Below, in pieces: positions 51,965 to 60,607 of a stretch of 64,000 bases of DNA. How positions within the stretch are numbered: the first letter of the stretch is position 1; each line of letters begins with the position of its first letter. The notes below the pieces were generated by a model that saw nothing but the letters and a program-made list of their open reading frames with translations, was not told where the DNA came from and searched no databases. The translations under genes and the position numbers were made by a program. Source of the stretch: Thermosphaera sp. (GTDB taxonomy: Archaea; Thermoproteota; Thermoprotei_A; Sulfolobales; Desulfurococcaceae); NCBI GenBank assembly GCA_038827615.1, contig JAWBNK010000001.1, forward strand, positions 930,290-994,289. Reading direction: 5' to 3'.

Positions 51965-52023
51965 AAGATCAGAACTCAAGACCTTCATCACGGGTTTTCA
52001 GGTCTCCCGAGATCATCATGCAC
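51965..52023 (-). ncRNA. C/D box guide sRNA (2'-O-methylation guide)
   Basis: Minus strand, in order: box C ATGATGA (52019-52013), an 11-base guide TCTCGGGAGAC (52012-52002), box D' CTGA (52001-51998), a 7-base spacer, box C' TGATGA (51990-51985), a 12-base guide AGGTCTTGAGTT (51984-51973), and box D CTGA (51972-51969). All four boxes match consensus and the spacings are those of archaeal double-guide sRNAs bound by L7Ae, Nop5 and fibrillarin. By the N-plus-five rule the methylated residues would be the C in GUCU(C)CCGAGA and in AACU(C)AAGACCU of target rRNA or tRNA. Flank ends are approximate. Confidence 0.88.
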
Positions 52024-52053
52024 ACATACATATTCGCGTAGGATGTTATATCT

Positions 52054-52689
52054 TTACTCCCTTCTCTCTAGGGAAAAAGGACACAGCCTCTTAAAGACGC
52101 AATAGCTACATTCCCACTCGTATTTCGGATGATCCGCGTCCTCCAAGAGAGTCTTGACGAGAGACTTTAGATTTATGCCTTCTCTCCTAACTAGGAATTC
52201 CACGATCTTTTCGGGGGTGATGTAAACGAGTGTTCCGTAATCGTAATTTAAAATCTCGAGATAAATTTTCAACTGACTAACGTGATGCTCCTTTGGAACA
52301 TCCTGAGCTGAACGCGCTGTTTTAATCTCGACGACCAGACCCTCATCCCTCTTCAAAGCATCGACCCTGCCCCTTAACGTATATTTTTCACCGTCAACGT
52401 CGATTTCAGCGGAAATCTCCACCTCCGTGTTAAAACCTTTCTCCATCAAGAGTGAAGCAATGCCGGCGTGAACAAGATTTCCGAGCACTGCTGATGGTTC
52501 AAACTTTATGGTCAACTCTGGATACATCCTTCTGAAAAAATATTTGCGAGTACATCCCACTAAGTCTGTAACGTAGATCAAGTGTGGATCTTTCAGCTCT
52601 TCGAGTCTATGAAGCTCTTCTTTGACGTATTTCTCGTAAAGTATTCGCGTTATTTTCTCGTCAGGCTTAACATAGACTGTCAATTTCAA
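52054..52689 (-). CDS. Cas4-like RecB-family nuclease with 4Fe-4S cluster
   Basis: The PD-(D/E)xK nuclease core is visible as the His in GNLVHAGI, Asp in LRGRVDAL and the ExK in VVEIKTARS. Four cysteines that would hold a 4Fe-4S cluster are C46 (VGCTRKYFF) and the C-terminal CSYC...C (about residues 194, 197, 203). This is the Cas4/Dna2 arrangement. There is no CRISPR array and no other cas gene here, so it is probably a stand-alone repair or processing nuclease. The TTG start overlaps the Nudix gene by 23 bases. Confidence 0.85.
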   Translation of the reverse strand: MKLTVYVKPDEKITRILYEKYVKEELHRLEELKDPHLIYVTDLVGCTRKYFFRRMYPELTIKFEPSAVLGNLVHAGIASLLMEKGFNTEVEISAEIDVDGEKYTLRGRVDALKRDEGLVVEIKTARSAQDVPKEHHVSQLKIYLEILNYDYGTLVYITPEKIVEFLVRREGINLKSLVKTLLEDADHPKYEWECSYCVFKRLCPFSLERRE

Positions 52690-53128
52690 ACACCATGTAT
52701 CTACAATAACTATGTAAATACGTGTCTCCCGTATTTATTCTTCTCAAAATATCAGAAGCCAATTCTCGAGTCGCTCTCCCAGTATTATCCGGAAGCCTAG
52801 TTAACTGGAAGAACCCAACCTCCTCTGCATCCGAACCAGGTCTTAAACTACCACCAATCCTTTGCAGTAGAAACTCTATAATTACATAGTGAGGTTGCTC
52901 TTTTACCCTCGGTATTAATTCAACGATTCCGTAAATGCCTGTGGGCTCTACACTGAGGCCTGTCTCCTCTAGAATTTCTCTTTTAACAGCATCAACGGCT
53001 GTTTCTCCATGCTTCTGCCTTCCGCCAGGTATGCTCCAAAAGCCTTTGCATGGATGGTTCTTTCTTTTTACGAGAAGAATGGACGAGTCTTCGATCAATA
53101 TGCCTCCAACGGAGGGTATAGGAATCAT
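52667..53128 (-). CDS. Nudix hydrolase
   Basis: The Nudix box is exact: GGRQKHGETAVDAVKREI followed by LEETGL, fitting Gx5Ex7REUxEExGU. The 153-residue protein (VGGILIEDSSILLVKRKNHP at the start) resembles small (d)NTP or ADP-ribose hydrolases; substrate unknown. The ATG overlaps the CYTH stop as ATGA, with AGGAGG upstream, and the gene runs into the Cas4-like start. Confidence 0.9.
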   Translation of the reverse strand: MIPIPSVGGILIEDSSILLVKRKNHPCKGFWSIPGGRQKHGETAVDAVKREILEETGLSVEPTGIYGIVELIPRVKEQPHYVIIEFLLQRIGGSLRPGSDAEEVGFFQLTRLPDNTGRATRELASDILRRINTGDTYLHSYCRYMVFEIDSLC

Positions 53129-53676
53129 TTTCCTCCTACCACGTTCTTCAGGTACAATTCTAGATATGTCTCCTCGACTATTGAAAACTTTCTCGAATAC
53201 TTCTCGATGAGTCTTTTAAAATCCAGAACTGCGTCATCCTTTTTCATTTCAATCTCAAAGAAAACGCCCAGCGGCTCGAAGAAATCTATGGAGGCTTCCA
53301 TACCCTCCTTCGCGAGAATCAATCTCTTCTTACTAAGCCTCCACTGAATTGTGAACCCAATTTTCCTTAACAATGCAAGTGCTCGAGAGTAATCATCGGG
53401 GTCAAGTCTCAACTCAATTTCTTCACGAGCCTTAACTCCGTCTTCAAAACCTTTAATCCGGGGACCTTTATACGTCAGCCTTAGGCTTGATCCTTCAGTG
53501 CATGTTCTCTTTCTAAGTCTCAACGCCTGATCGCTTGTCGAGAACACGTGGCCCTCCTTATCAAAATAGATGTCCTCTTCATCACAAAAAGTCTTCACGG
53601 AGAAGCCGTCTTCAATGAGCATTTTCTTCAAATCCTGAGGATCGATCGAAACCCTAAACTTGACTTCCCTCTCCAA
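53125..53676 (-). CDS. CYTH-domain protein (adenylate cyclase IV / thiamine-triphosphatase-like)
   Basis: The N-terminal EREVKFRV is the ExExK motif of the CYTH superfamily, and alternating basic and acidic strands follow (RLRKRTC...LRLTYKGPR, AREEIELRL, KKRLILA, ASIDFFEPLGVFFEIEM). CYTH tunnels bind triphosphates. Length is 183 residues. The TTG start overlaps the HDAC-like gene by 23 bases. In archaea the activity may be inorganic or nucleoside triphosphatase rather than cyclase; the sequence does not decide. Confidence 0.85.
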   Translation of the reverse strand: MEREVKFRVSIDPQDLKKMLIEDGFSVKTFCDEEDIYFDKEGHVFSTSDQALRLRKRTCTEGSSLRLTYKGPRIKGFEDGVKAREEIELRLDPDDYSRALALLRKIGFTIQWRLSKKRLILAKEGMEASIDFFEPLGVFFEIEMKKDDAVLDFKRLIEKYSRKFSIVEETYLELYLKNVVGGK

Positions 53677-54718
53677 TCCCTATCCCTTTACCTAAAACCT
53701 TCTGCTTGATCTTTAAAATAGTTTTCTCATTGACGCTCAAATCCTCTCTAGAGTTCGCATGATACATGGATCTTGAGGGATTTATGCTGATCTTAAAACC
53801 CCATAATCCCTTGAGAAAAGATTCAACACCTTTAACCAAACCAACAGAATATCCCCCCTCCAACACTATCAAACTCCTACTCTTGAGGTCTCTAATCAGT
53901 CTGCCGAGAACATAGTATGATGCCTCAGTTAATCTTAAATCGGCAAGACCATCATTGACGTAGGCGTCGAACCCTGCAGACACAACTAGTGCCTCCGGGT
54001 TATACTCCTCGAGAAGTTTTGAAACCATATTCAAGGTCTCAATGTAAACATCATCCCCTGTGAAAGGGCTGAAGACAAGGTTAGCTTTAAACCCATACCC
54101 CTCTCCCACTCCTATTTCAAACGGGTAGCCTGTATAAGGGTAAAGAGATCTGGGATGCTGATGGAGATCGATGTGGAGGATCTTATCGCGGTAGAAAATC
54201 TCCATGGTGCCGTTGCCGTGATGCACGTCGAAGTCTAATATCGCTATTCTACTAAACCCTCTATCTTTGAAGGCAAGAACAGCTGCTCCCGGATTATTCA
54301 GTAAGCAGAATCCTTGAGAAAAAGCCCTCATAGCCTTGCCAGCTATACCTGCATGATGACCCGGAGGTCTAGTAACGTAGAATACGATATCGTGGAGCTT
54401 GCTGGCTAAACCATAGCATGAACCAAAAGTTCTGTATGCCAGCTCTAATGAGTCATGGGCCAAATAAGTGTCTTCATCTATTATCGAGTACCTATTCCTG
54501 GACAACCTCTCCAAGTACTCTATGTATCCTTTGGCATGTATTCTGAAGGCAATTCTTCTGGCCTCTTCTAAGTTGACTTCTGGCCTCGAGTACTCGAAGT
54601 CAACTCGTATTTTTCTCAACAGCTCAATTATCTTTGCTACTCTCGCCGGGTTCTCCGGGTGTTTTTCAAGCGGTATATGCTTGTTTAACGATTCATTTTC
54701 GACAATGATTCTGACCAA
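53654..54718 (-). CDS. Histone-deacetylase-family protein (acetoin utilisation/acetylpolyamine type)
   Basis: The class II HDAC-like fold shows VTRPPGHHAGIAGKAMRAFSQGFCLLNN, the zinc-binding ILDFDVHHGNGTMEIFY and AGFDAYVNDGLADL with its second Asp ligand. It would remove acetyl groups from protein lysines (Alba and others) or polyamines. Length 354 is standard. TTG start. It is the first gene of a four-gene overlapping set with CYTH, Nudix and the Cas4-like nuclease. Confidence 0.88.
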   Translation of the reverse strand: MVRIIVENESLNKHIPLEKHPENPARVAKIIELLRKIRVDFEYSRPEVNLEEARRIAFRIHAKGYIEYLERLSRNRYSIIDEDTYLAHDSLELAYRTFGSCYGLASKLHDIVFYVTRPPGHHAGIAGKAMRAFSQGFCLLNNPGAAVLAFKDRGFSRIAILDFDVHHGNGTMEIFYRDKILHIDLHQHPRSLYPYTGYPFEIGVGEGYGFKANLVFSPFTGDDVYIETLNMVSKLLEEYNPEALVVSAGFDAYVNDGLADLRLTEASYYVLGRLIRDLKSRSLIVLEGGYSVGLVKGVESFLKGLWGFKISINPSRSMYHANSREDLSVNEKTILKIKQKVLGKGIGIGEGSQV

Positions 54719-54779
54719 GAGGCTTTCCTCTGATAAAGAAATATTTCAGCGAGAATAAAAGAGTCTTCTCCTATTTTTC

Positions 54780-55796
54780 CTAAGACGCGTAGTAAATGCC
54801 TTTATACAGGTGCTGGATTAATTCGTCCTTATTTATATTCTTAGGTAGTCTGACGATGGCTAGGTTGGGGTGGCCCGCTATGTCAAGTGCGATCCCTTCC
54901 CCTACAAGGAACTTAGCGATCCTGTACGCTCTACCATTAGAGGCTTTCAAGACGAGGAGCGAATAATCTCTATTGGTGTTTGCAAGCAATGCCACGGGCG
55001 ATTTGAGGATCGAAGAGACCTTCGATGCTAGGGCAGTTACCCCTCTCTTCTTCCAAGCATTTCTCGCGTCGACAAACCTGAGATCACCTATCTTAACAGC
55101 CGCAACAGCTAGTTCCACCGCCTTATCACTAATCTCCTTATCCCTTTGCTGAATACTCGCTTTCACCTTCTCCCAGAGCTTCTCATCGAGAGGCATGGGG
55201 ATCGGTGCCGGCGATGAAAGCCACTCAATGATCTTAACCCAAAGGTTCTCGTCCCTTTCGACAGTTAAAGCCTTAGAGAACATTTTCGTAAGCTCGAAGA
55301 GTTTTATGTAATTACTTGGAACCCTCTTGCCCATGTCCATGTACTCGACCACCTCTACGAAGCTTTTAAGTCTTTGATGAACAGAGATGCCCCTCGCCTG
55401 TAGCTCGCGATAGACAAGAGTTGAGGTAGGACTTTTATAGTCAACCAGAACCGTGTCGGCGACTTCTTCAATCTCCTTCAGTCTCTGAACACTCGTTATG
55501 TGATGGTCCACGTACATGATCTTTTTAACTCCAAAGTGTTCCTTAAGCATTCTACAAATGTTTTTTATAGTGTCATTGAATGGAAGGTCGAGAAAAACCA
55601 CCAGGTCATAACTCCCGTTGATGCTTGTTAGGAAATACTTTATTCTATCGGGGTCCACAGGCGTCTTGTCGACAACTCCTTGGCATTCCAACGGATATTT
55701 GCCTAATTTCTCTTGCGAGTAAGATATTAAGGCTGTCGCCACTATTCCGTCGGCATCCCAGTCCCCCGCGGCTAGAATCCTGCAGACTCTGGTCAT
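54780..55796 (-). CDS. DHH-family phosphoesterase
   Basis: The N-terminal AGDWDADGIVATALI (residues about 10-24) and MYVDHHITSVQRL near residue 95 are DHH-family motifs with metal-binding Asp and His intact. A C-terminal DHHA1-like part includes NGRAYRIAKFL and DIAGHPNLAIV. The class includes RecJ, GAN, Cdc45-like and oligonucleotide or cyclic-dinucleotide phosphodiesterases. Length of 338 suggests the smaller phosphoesterase or exonuclease type. The gene is divergent from nurA-herA, so a repair role is plausible but not shown. Confidence 0.82.
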   Translation of the reverse strand: MTRVCRILAAGDWDADGIVATALISYSQEKLGKYPLECQGVVDKTPVDPDRIKYFLTSINGSYDLVVFLDLPFNDTIKNICRMLKEHFGVKKIMYVDHHITSVQRLKEIEEVADTVLVDYKSPTSTLVYRELQARGISVHQRLKSFVEVVEYMDMGKRVPSNYIKLFELTKMFSKALTVERDENLWVKIIEWLSSPAPIPMPLDEKLWEKVKASIQQRDKEISDKAVELAVAAVKIGDLRFVDARNAWKKRGVTALASKVSSILKSPVALLANTNRDYSLLVLKASNGRAYRIAKFLVGEGIALDIAGHPNLAIVRLPKNINKDELIQHLYKGIYYAS

Positions 55797-55876
55797 TTTG
55801 AACCACCAGTAAGCACTCTCCTAGTTAAACCTTACAGTTAAAACAGTGTTTTTATATGTATTCATTCAGATGAGTC

Positions 55877-57055
55877 TTGATCGCGATCGAGGAGATAGCT
55901 GAAGTTATAAGAAAACATGCAACCCAGGTAGTGAAGCCTGTTGTCGACGAAGACTCCCGCAGACCAGCGGAGGTGCAGGAAAAAGAAAACAACGTTAGGC
56001 TCCTCGTTGAGCCCGCGAAAGCATTGAAACGGTTCGAAAAAGCATCAGAGGTAAAACCCTACTTCAACCTCTACGCTCTAGATAGTAGTTCGAGAGCGTT
56101 AGATACTCCATACTTCTTCATAGCAATAGCCACGGGGACTTTAGTCAACAGGTTTACAGGGAAAACCATTGACTGCCCACCCGTATCCCTTCTTCAGGGA
56201 AGTCTTAAGGATTCATGTAGGTTTCTATCAGTCATTCCTAATTTCGAATCCAGCGTAGAATTCGAAGATAGATTCTCCAATTTATTGTTCACGAAAAACA
56301 TCATCGGTGAAAAATACGATCACTCATACAACAAATACGTCTTGCTTGATGAGACACGATTGCTCGTCGAATCCCATCTATTGATTCAAGGTATGAGCAA
56401 GGGTCTTCTCGACGAATCTATCATCCTTATTGATGGCCCATTGATTTATCCTTCATTCTTTGAGTCATCGATATCAGGCCACACATCGAGGATTGACTCG
56501 TACAAGGCTAGCATAGAAGCTATTAATGAAGAGAGAGTTTCCGTTTGGAAAGATCTCCGCAAGAGGCGTTCGCGAGTAGTAGGTATAGTGAAGAGGCTCT
56601 ACAGAAGCTACTACCTCAGCGCCTGCGACCCCCTCGAAATAGGCGTTTCAAACTTAAACGATGAGACTTATCTATCAGCAGTGTCAAGAAGGTTCTCGAT
56701 CGAAGAAGGGTTGAAACCGTATCTTCTCGGCCCCTTGAAAATTGAATCAAAATTAAAAGAAGTCAAAGTCGAGAGAATAGCGTGGTACCTGGGAATACCT
56801 AGGCGAAGCTTCAGCTCTAGAACGCCTTTGACAAACTACACTCATTATAGAGTTGAGACTGTGGCGGATAGTGTTCTTGATGAAACGGTTCTCTTGCCAG
56901 TAATATATGACAGCTTGTCCACAGGCACTATTCTACCAATATCCATAATGATCGCCGATTACCGTGCAAGAAAATTGTCAAGCATAATCTCACATTATCT
57001 TGTATACTCGATGGGATTAGGGGAGGCAAGCGTTTATCAGTATTTATCTATTTAA
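55877..57055 (+). CDS. nurA: NurA 5'-3' nuclease
   Basis: The NurA pattern is present: the metal-binding LYALDSSSRALDTPYFFIAIATGT near residue 65, IILIDGPLIYPSFFE near 190 and a C-terminal RRSFSSRTPLTNYTHYRVE segment. NurA works with HerA and Mre11-Rad50 in end resection of double-strand breaks. Length is 392, compared with about 340 in Sulfolobus. The TTG start is followed by herA after 34 bases. No mre11 or rad50 gene lies in the window. Confidence 0.87.
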   Translation: MIAIEEIAEVIRKHATQVVKPVVDEDSRRPAEVQEKENNVRLLVEPAKALKRFEKASEVKPYFNLYALDSSSRALDTPYFFIAIATGTLVNRFTGKTIDCPPVSLLQGSLKDSCRFLSVIPNFESSVEFEDRFSNLLFTKNIIGEKYDHSYNKYVLLDETRLLVESHLLIQGMSKGLLDESIILIDGPLIYPSFFESSISGHTSRIDSYKASIEAINEERVSVWKDLRKRRSRVVGIVKRLYRSYYLSACDPLEIGVSNLNDETYLSAVSRRFSIEEGLKPYLLGPLKIESKLKEVKVERIAWYLGIPRRSFSSRTPLTNYTHYRVETVADSVLDETVLLPVIYDSLSTGTILPISIMIADYRARKLSSIISHYLVYSMGLGEASVYQYLSI

Positions 57056-57089
57056 TGCGTTAGCTGATCAGATATCTAGGGGTTGGTCT

Positions 57090-59204
57090 TTGAATACGGA
57101 TTTTATAAAATCCCTTGAAGACAGGCTTTCGGCAGCCGTTGAAATCGCGAAAAAATACGGCAGGGTTATTGGATTCGTCTCTAGAACAAGTCCCTCTAGA
57201 ATAGATGAGGAAGGAGGTTTCGTCTATTTTGAGGTAGACCCCTTGGTCTACTTTAATGACTTCGCCGATATAGCTTCGGCCGGGAGTTATCTTGCGGTTG
57301 TTGATTTGAAAACCCTTCATTTAGTCAGCTTGAAGATAATTGCTGTGGAGAGACGGGACATTTTAGCAGAGTTAGACATGCCGGAGATGTACGTTTCAGT
57401 ACCGACCACAGAGGTCTCTGGACTGCTAACTAAGACGAGAGTCAAGGCGAAGCCTCTACTATCCTATGATGTGACCCGTGATCTCGTGGTGTCAGCGGAC
57501 TATGTCATAGAGCCTCAAAGCCCTGTTATAAAGTTGGAGAATACCCAGGCCATTCAGAAGGTGCTCGGACTTCCGGTTAAGGGCGTGTTCCTTGGTCACG
57601 TTACCGTGGGAGATAAAGTCCTGTTTGATGGAAACGCGGAACTCTACCTTCCCTTGAAGGCCTTTTACCAACACATTCTACTCATAGGGACAACGGGTAG
57701 CGGGAAAACCACATTGATCAAGAACATGGTGTCATCGTTAACGTCGAAGTTCTCAATCACGGAGGACGTGTCAGTAATCATAATAGATCCCAACCGCGAC
57801 TATTTAACTCTAAATTTGAGGCCTCCGTGGGTGTTCGATGAAACGCTTGTCTCAGGAGAAAAAAGGGTCTTGGAAAGACTTTCAGGGAGGGTGAACCATC
57901 CAAGAGGAATAATCATACTACTACCTATAACTCGATTCCTCGTAGACAGGCACATCGAGACCGGTAGTACGTGGGCTAAGACTCTTAAAAACATATCAAT
58001 AGACTACATCAGCCAAATCTTGGAGCCCATTTCGAAAAAATTCGCTCTCCAATACGATGTTGAGGCCGCTGACGTCGTGGAACAGCCCAGCTCAGGAAAT
58101 CCCTTTAGGTTCGTCCGTGTAAAAGTAAGAGTCAAGTATTCAGGATTGGATGAAGAAATCGAATACATAATCGTGCCATACGGGTTCAGGTTCACTGATT
58201 TCACGCCCAGGGAGTTTATTTCGCTAAACCCATATTTCACTAGACAAGCCAAGGATTCTTTGACTAGACTTTTGAGATACATGAATGATATGAGATTAAA
58301 TATCGAGACAGTCTACGACATATACGATGCGTTGCGAGATGCCAGGTTGAGGTTAGATGAAAAACAGAGAGCCCCAAGGGGAATCGTCCTGGATCCCAAC
58401 AAGGAATACCTAGTAGACCTTGTAAGGGAGATAGCGATTCACAAGAGCACTCTTGAAAACATTCTTAGGCAAGTGGGTTCTATAATAGATACAGGTCTCT
58501 TCGACATAACAATCAGCACCCAGGGCGAGGACAAGTATCTGAGGGAGCCTCCACTAGACCTCCTCCTTGAGAAACATTTCGAATGGTTCAATGGGTACCC
58601 TATAGTAGTAGACTTGGAGCATCCGCTCGAATATTCCCTAGCAGACCCCGAGAAAGTCCTGAGCATTATAGCCTTTAGAATTTTGAACAAAATATTCGAA
58701 TGGAAGATCCAGCAGGGCAGAAGAAAATTGGAGTCAAACCCCGTCGTAATAATAATAGATGAAGCGCACAGGTTTTTCCCCAGTAAATCAGGTATTGAAG
58801 ACTATATTGAACACGTATCAGCAATGATAGACAGGATTGCTAGGCTCGGAAGGGCTAGGAGGCTAGGATTAATATTTAGTACTCACAGCCCCAAAGACGT
58901 TCATGACATAATACTCCAACTTGCCAATACGAAGGTTATCTTGAGAACTGATAAAAGCCACGTAAATCTTTTAGACATTCCATTAGAGTATCGGGAATTA
59001 ATTATGAAAATGAGTGACAGAGTTGCCGTCTTGAAAAGCCATGCGCTAAGGCTTGGATACGTTACTTTCAGAACTCCGCCGCCGCTCGCCGGACACTACG
59101 ACCTTTCAGCTCTAGAGTCCACTCCTGCCCAAGGATCTCCTAACGTGAACTATTCGCTGAACAACAGTTATGAAAGAGAGAACGAGAGCAGTGTAAAGCA
59201 ATAG
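57090..59204 (+). CDS. herA: HerA bipolar DNA helicase/translocase
   Basis: An N-terminal HAS-barrel-like region (about 1-150) precedes the ATPase core with Walker A LLIGTTGSGKTTLIKN near residue 200 and Walker B PVVIIIDEAHRFFPS near 552. SRLGLIFSTHSPKDVHDIILQLANTKVILR marks the HerA/FtsK group. The protein is 704 residues long, about 200 more than Sulfolobus HerA; the extra length is between the Walker motifs. The hydrophilic tail (SLNNSYERENESS) overlaps a convergent gene. TTG 57090 follows AGGGG. Confidence 0.88.
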   Translation: MNTDFIKSLEDRLSAAVEIAKKYGRVIGFVSRTSPSRIDEEGGFVYFEVDPLVYFNDFADIASAGSYLAVVDLKTLHLVSLKIIAVERRDILAELDMPEMYVSVPTTEVSGLLTKTRVKAKPLLSYDVTRDLVVSADYVIEPQSPVIKLENTQAIQKVLGLPVKGVFLGHVTVGDKVLFDGNAELYLPLKAFYQHILLIGTTGSGKTTLIKNMVSSLTSKFSITEDVSVIIIDPNRDYLTLNLRPPWVFDETLVSGEKRVLERLSGRVNHPRGIIILLPITRFLVDRHIETGSTWAKTLKNISIDYISQILEPISKKFALQYDVEAADVVEQPSSGNPFRFVRVKVRVKYSGLDEEIEYIIVPYGFRFTDFTPREFISLNPYFTRQAKDSLTRLLRYMNDMRLNIETVYDIYDALRDARLRLDEKQRAPRGIVLDPNKEYLVDLVREIAIHKSTLENILRQVGSIIDTGLFDITISTQGEDKYLREPPLDLLLEKHFEWFNGYPIVVDLEHPLEYSLADPEKVLSIIAFRILNKIFEWKIQQGRRKLESNPVVIIIDEAHRFFPSKSGIEDYIEHVSAMIDRIARLGRARRLGLIFSTHSPKDVHDIILQLANTKVILRTDKSHVNLLDIPLEYRELIMKMSDRVAVLKSHALRLGYVTFRTPPPLAGHYDLSALESTPAQGSPNVNYSLNNSYERENESSVKQ

Positions 59205-59711
59205 TAAAGCGATGCTTCTGCTCCAATTATTAATTATTAGGATAGCGGTTATCAACAAAATCCTCTCGGCTCTCTCCACAAGCCCCACCCCTTCTATCCT
59301 TAATCCTAGAGACTCAGCTTTCGCTCTAACGTAACTCGTCAGGAAGGCCAGTGACATTAGTCCGAAAATAAGATATTCATTAAACCCTAAGATGGAGAGA
59401 GATGCGATAATGAGAAAATCGTTCACTCTATCAATGGTTGAGTCAAGAAAGCTTCCAAAAACAGACGCTTTACCGCATGCTCTCGCGACTGCCCCGTCAA
59501 GAGCATCGAGGAAGCCTGAGAATGCGATGGATAGAATGAAAATCCAAACGCTACCAAGAAGTTTAAACAAAAACAATCCTACCAGTAAGATGAAACTTGA
59601 AGAAATAGTTAACAAGTTAGGGTGAACTCCAAGGCTACACAATGGTTTAGCGATGAGCCTCATTACTCCTTCTATTTTTCTTCGAATTTTACTCAACAAC
59701 GCATTTCTCAC
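59112..59711 (-). CDS. CDP-alcohol phosphatidyltransferase, archaetidylinositol-phosphate-synthase-like
   Basis: The CDP-alcohol transferase motif D-x2-DG-x2-AR-x8-G-x3-D-x3-D is visible as DALDGAVARACGKASVFGSFLDSTIDRVND. About six membrane helices span the 199 residues. In archaea these enzymes attach polar head groups such as inositol phosphate to CDP-archaeol. Start 59711 overlaps the endonuclease-IV-like gene by 23 bases. Its last 93 bases overlap the herA coding end on the other strand. Confidence 0.87.
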   Translation of the reverse strand: MRNALLSKIRRKIEGVMRLIAKPLCSLGVHPNLLTISSSFILLVGLFLFKLLGSVWIFILSIAFSGFLDALDGAVARACGKASVFGSFLDSTIDRVNDFLIIASLSILGFNEYLIFGLMSLAFLTSYVRAKAESLGLRIEGVGLVERAERILLITAILIINNWSRSIALLLLYTALVLSFITVVQRIVHVRRSLGRSGL

Positions 59712-60555
59712 CGCATACTTCCAGACATAGGTTTTTCATTCTTAAAGCATCTTGCTCTAGTATTGGGCTCTCACTGATTATAACCGAGTCTACGCCCGCG
59801 TCGCACAGACCTTTGCACACGATCCTAAAATCTGGTCCATATTTTTCTTCATCCAAGGTGTGATGCTCTCTCTCCCCTCCCCTTCCATAAGCTATCTTGG
59901 AAAAGTGAACATGCAATGGTTTTAATGCTTCAGACCCTAGCGAGGATTCTATTTTCTCAATTATCTTCAACACGTCATCTATTTTTGAAATGAGTCTCCC
60001 AGAAGTTCTAGCGTACAAGTGAGCGAAATCCACCACGGGACGCACTCCCTCGATACTTTGAGCGATCAGTATTGTTTCATCAAGATCCCCCACCTGAGAA
60101 GTCCTCCCAGTGGTTTCGGGACCGAGCCAGACTTCGCGCGCCCCTATTTGAGCCTTGTACTCCGCAACATGCTTAAGGTTTTCAATTACTTTTTTAACAG
60201 CCTCTCTCTTAGAGGGAGCCTCCTTATAGTATCCTGGATGGAAAACCACCACATAAGCATTCATCCAGTAAGCTGCCGTTACAGATTCTTTTAGCCTTTG
60301 TATGCTTGCCTCGACGGTGGATTTTCTACCCGCCAGGTTTATAAAGTATGGGGCATGAAGGCTCAACAAGATGTTATTAAGTCTAGCCTCTTCTCCGAAA
60401 GACCGAGCCTTCTCCTCCTTAATATTGACTCCGCGAACAGCCTCATACTCCATGCAATTCAAACCCATTTCTCGGAGAAACGACGGGGCTTTAAGCAAAT
60501 CACTTGACTTCATCGTTATCGGTTTTCCCGCAGGACCAAAGCGGAAATGAGGCAC
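59689..60555 (-). CDS. Endonuclease IV / AP-endonuclease-2-family TIM-barrel protein
   Basis: The TIM-barrel protein begins FRFGPAGKPITMKSSDLLKAP and has metal-ligand-like motifs SLHAPYFINLAGR, VVFHPGYY, LGPETTGRTSQVGDL, VVDFAHLYAR and LHVHFSKIAYG, in the order expected for endonuclease IV. It would cleave abasic sites in DNA, although some archaeal relatives are sugar isomerases. Length 288 fits. Start GTG 60555 is divergent from a Nudix gene. Confidence 0.8.
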   Translation of the reverse strand: MPHFRFGPAGKPITMKSSDLLKAPSFLREMGLNCMEYEAVRGVNIKEEKARSFGEEARLNNILLSLHAPYFINLAGRKSTVEASIQRLKESVTAAYWMNAYVVVFHPGYYKEAPSKREAVKKVIENLKHVAEYKAQIGAREVWLGPETTGRTSQVGDLDETILIAQSIEGVRPVVDFAHLYARTSGRLISKIDDVLKIIEKIESSLGSEALKPLHVHFSKIAYGRGGEREHHTLDEEKYGPDFRIVCKGLCDAGVDSVIISESPILEQDALRMKNLCLEVCGEKCVVE

Positions 60556-60607
60556 GGTTTACACCTTGTTAATTTATTTAATTTTCAGGGAGTAAATAAA
60601 CCAGAGC

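Noticed and set aside
52054-52689. CRISPR-Cas locus suggested by the Cas4-like gene
   Set aside because: No repeat-spacer array and no other cas gene occur in the window; Cas4-family nucleases are common outside CRISPR loci in archaea.
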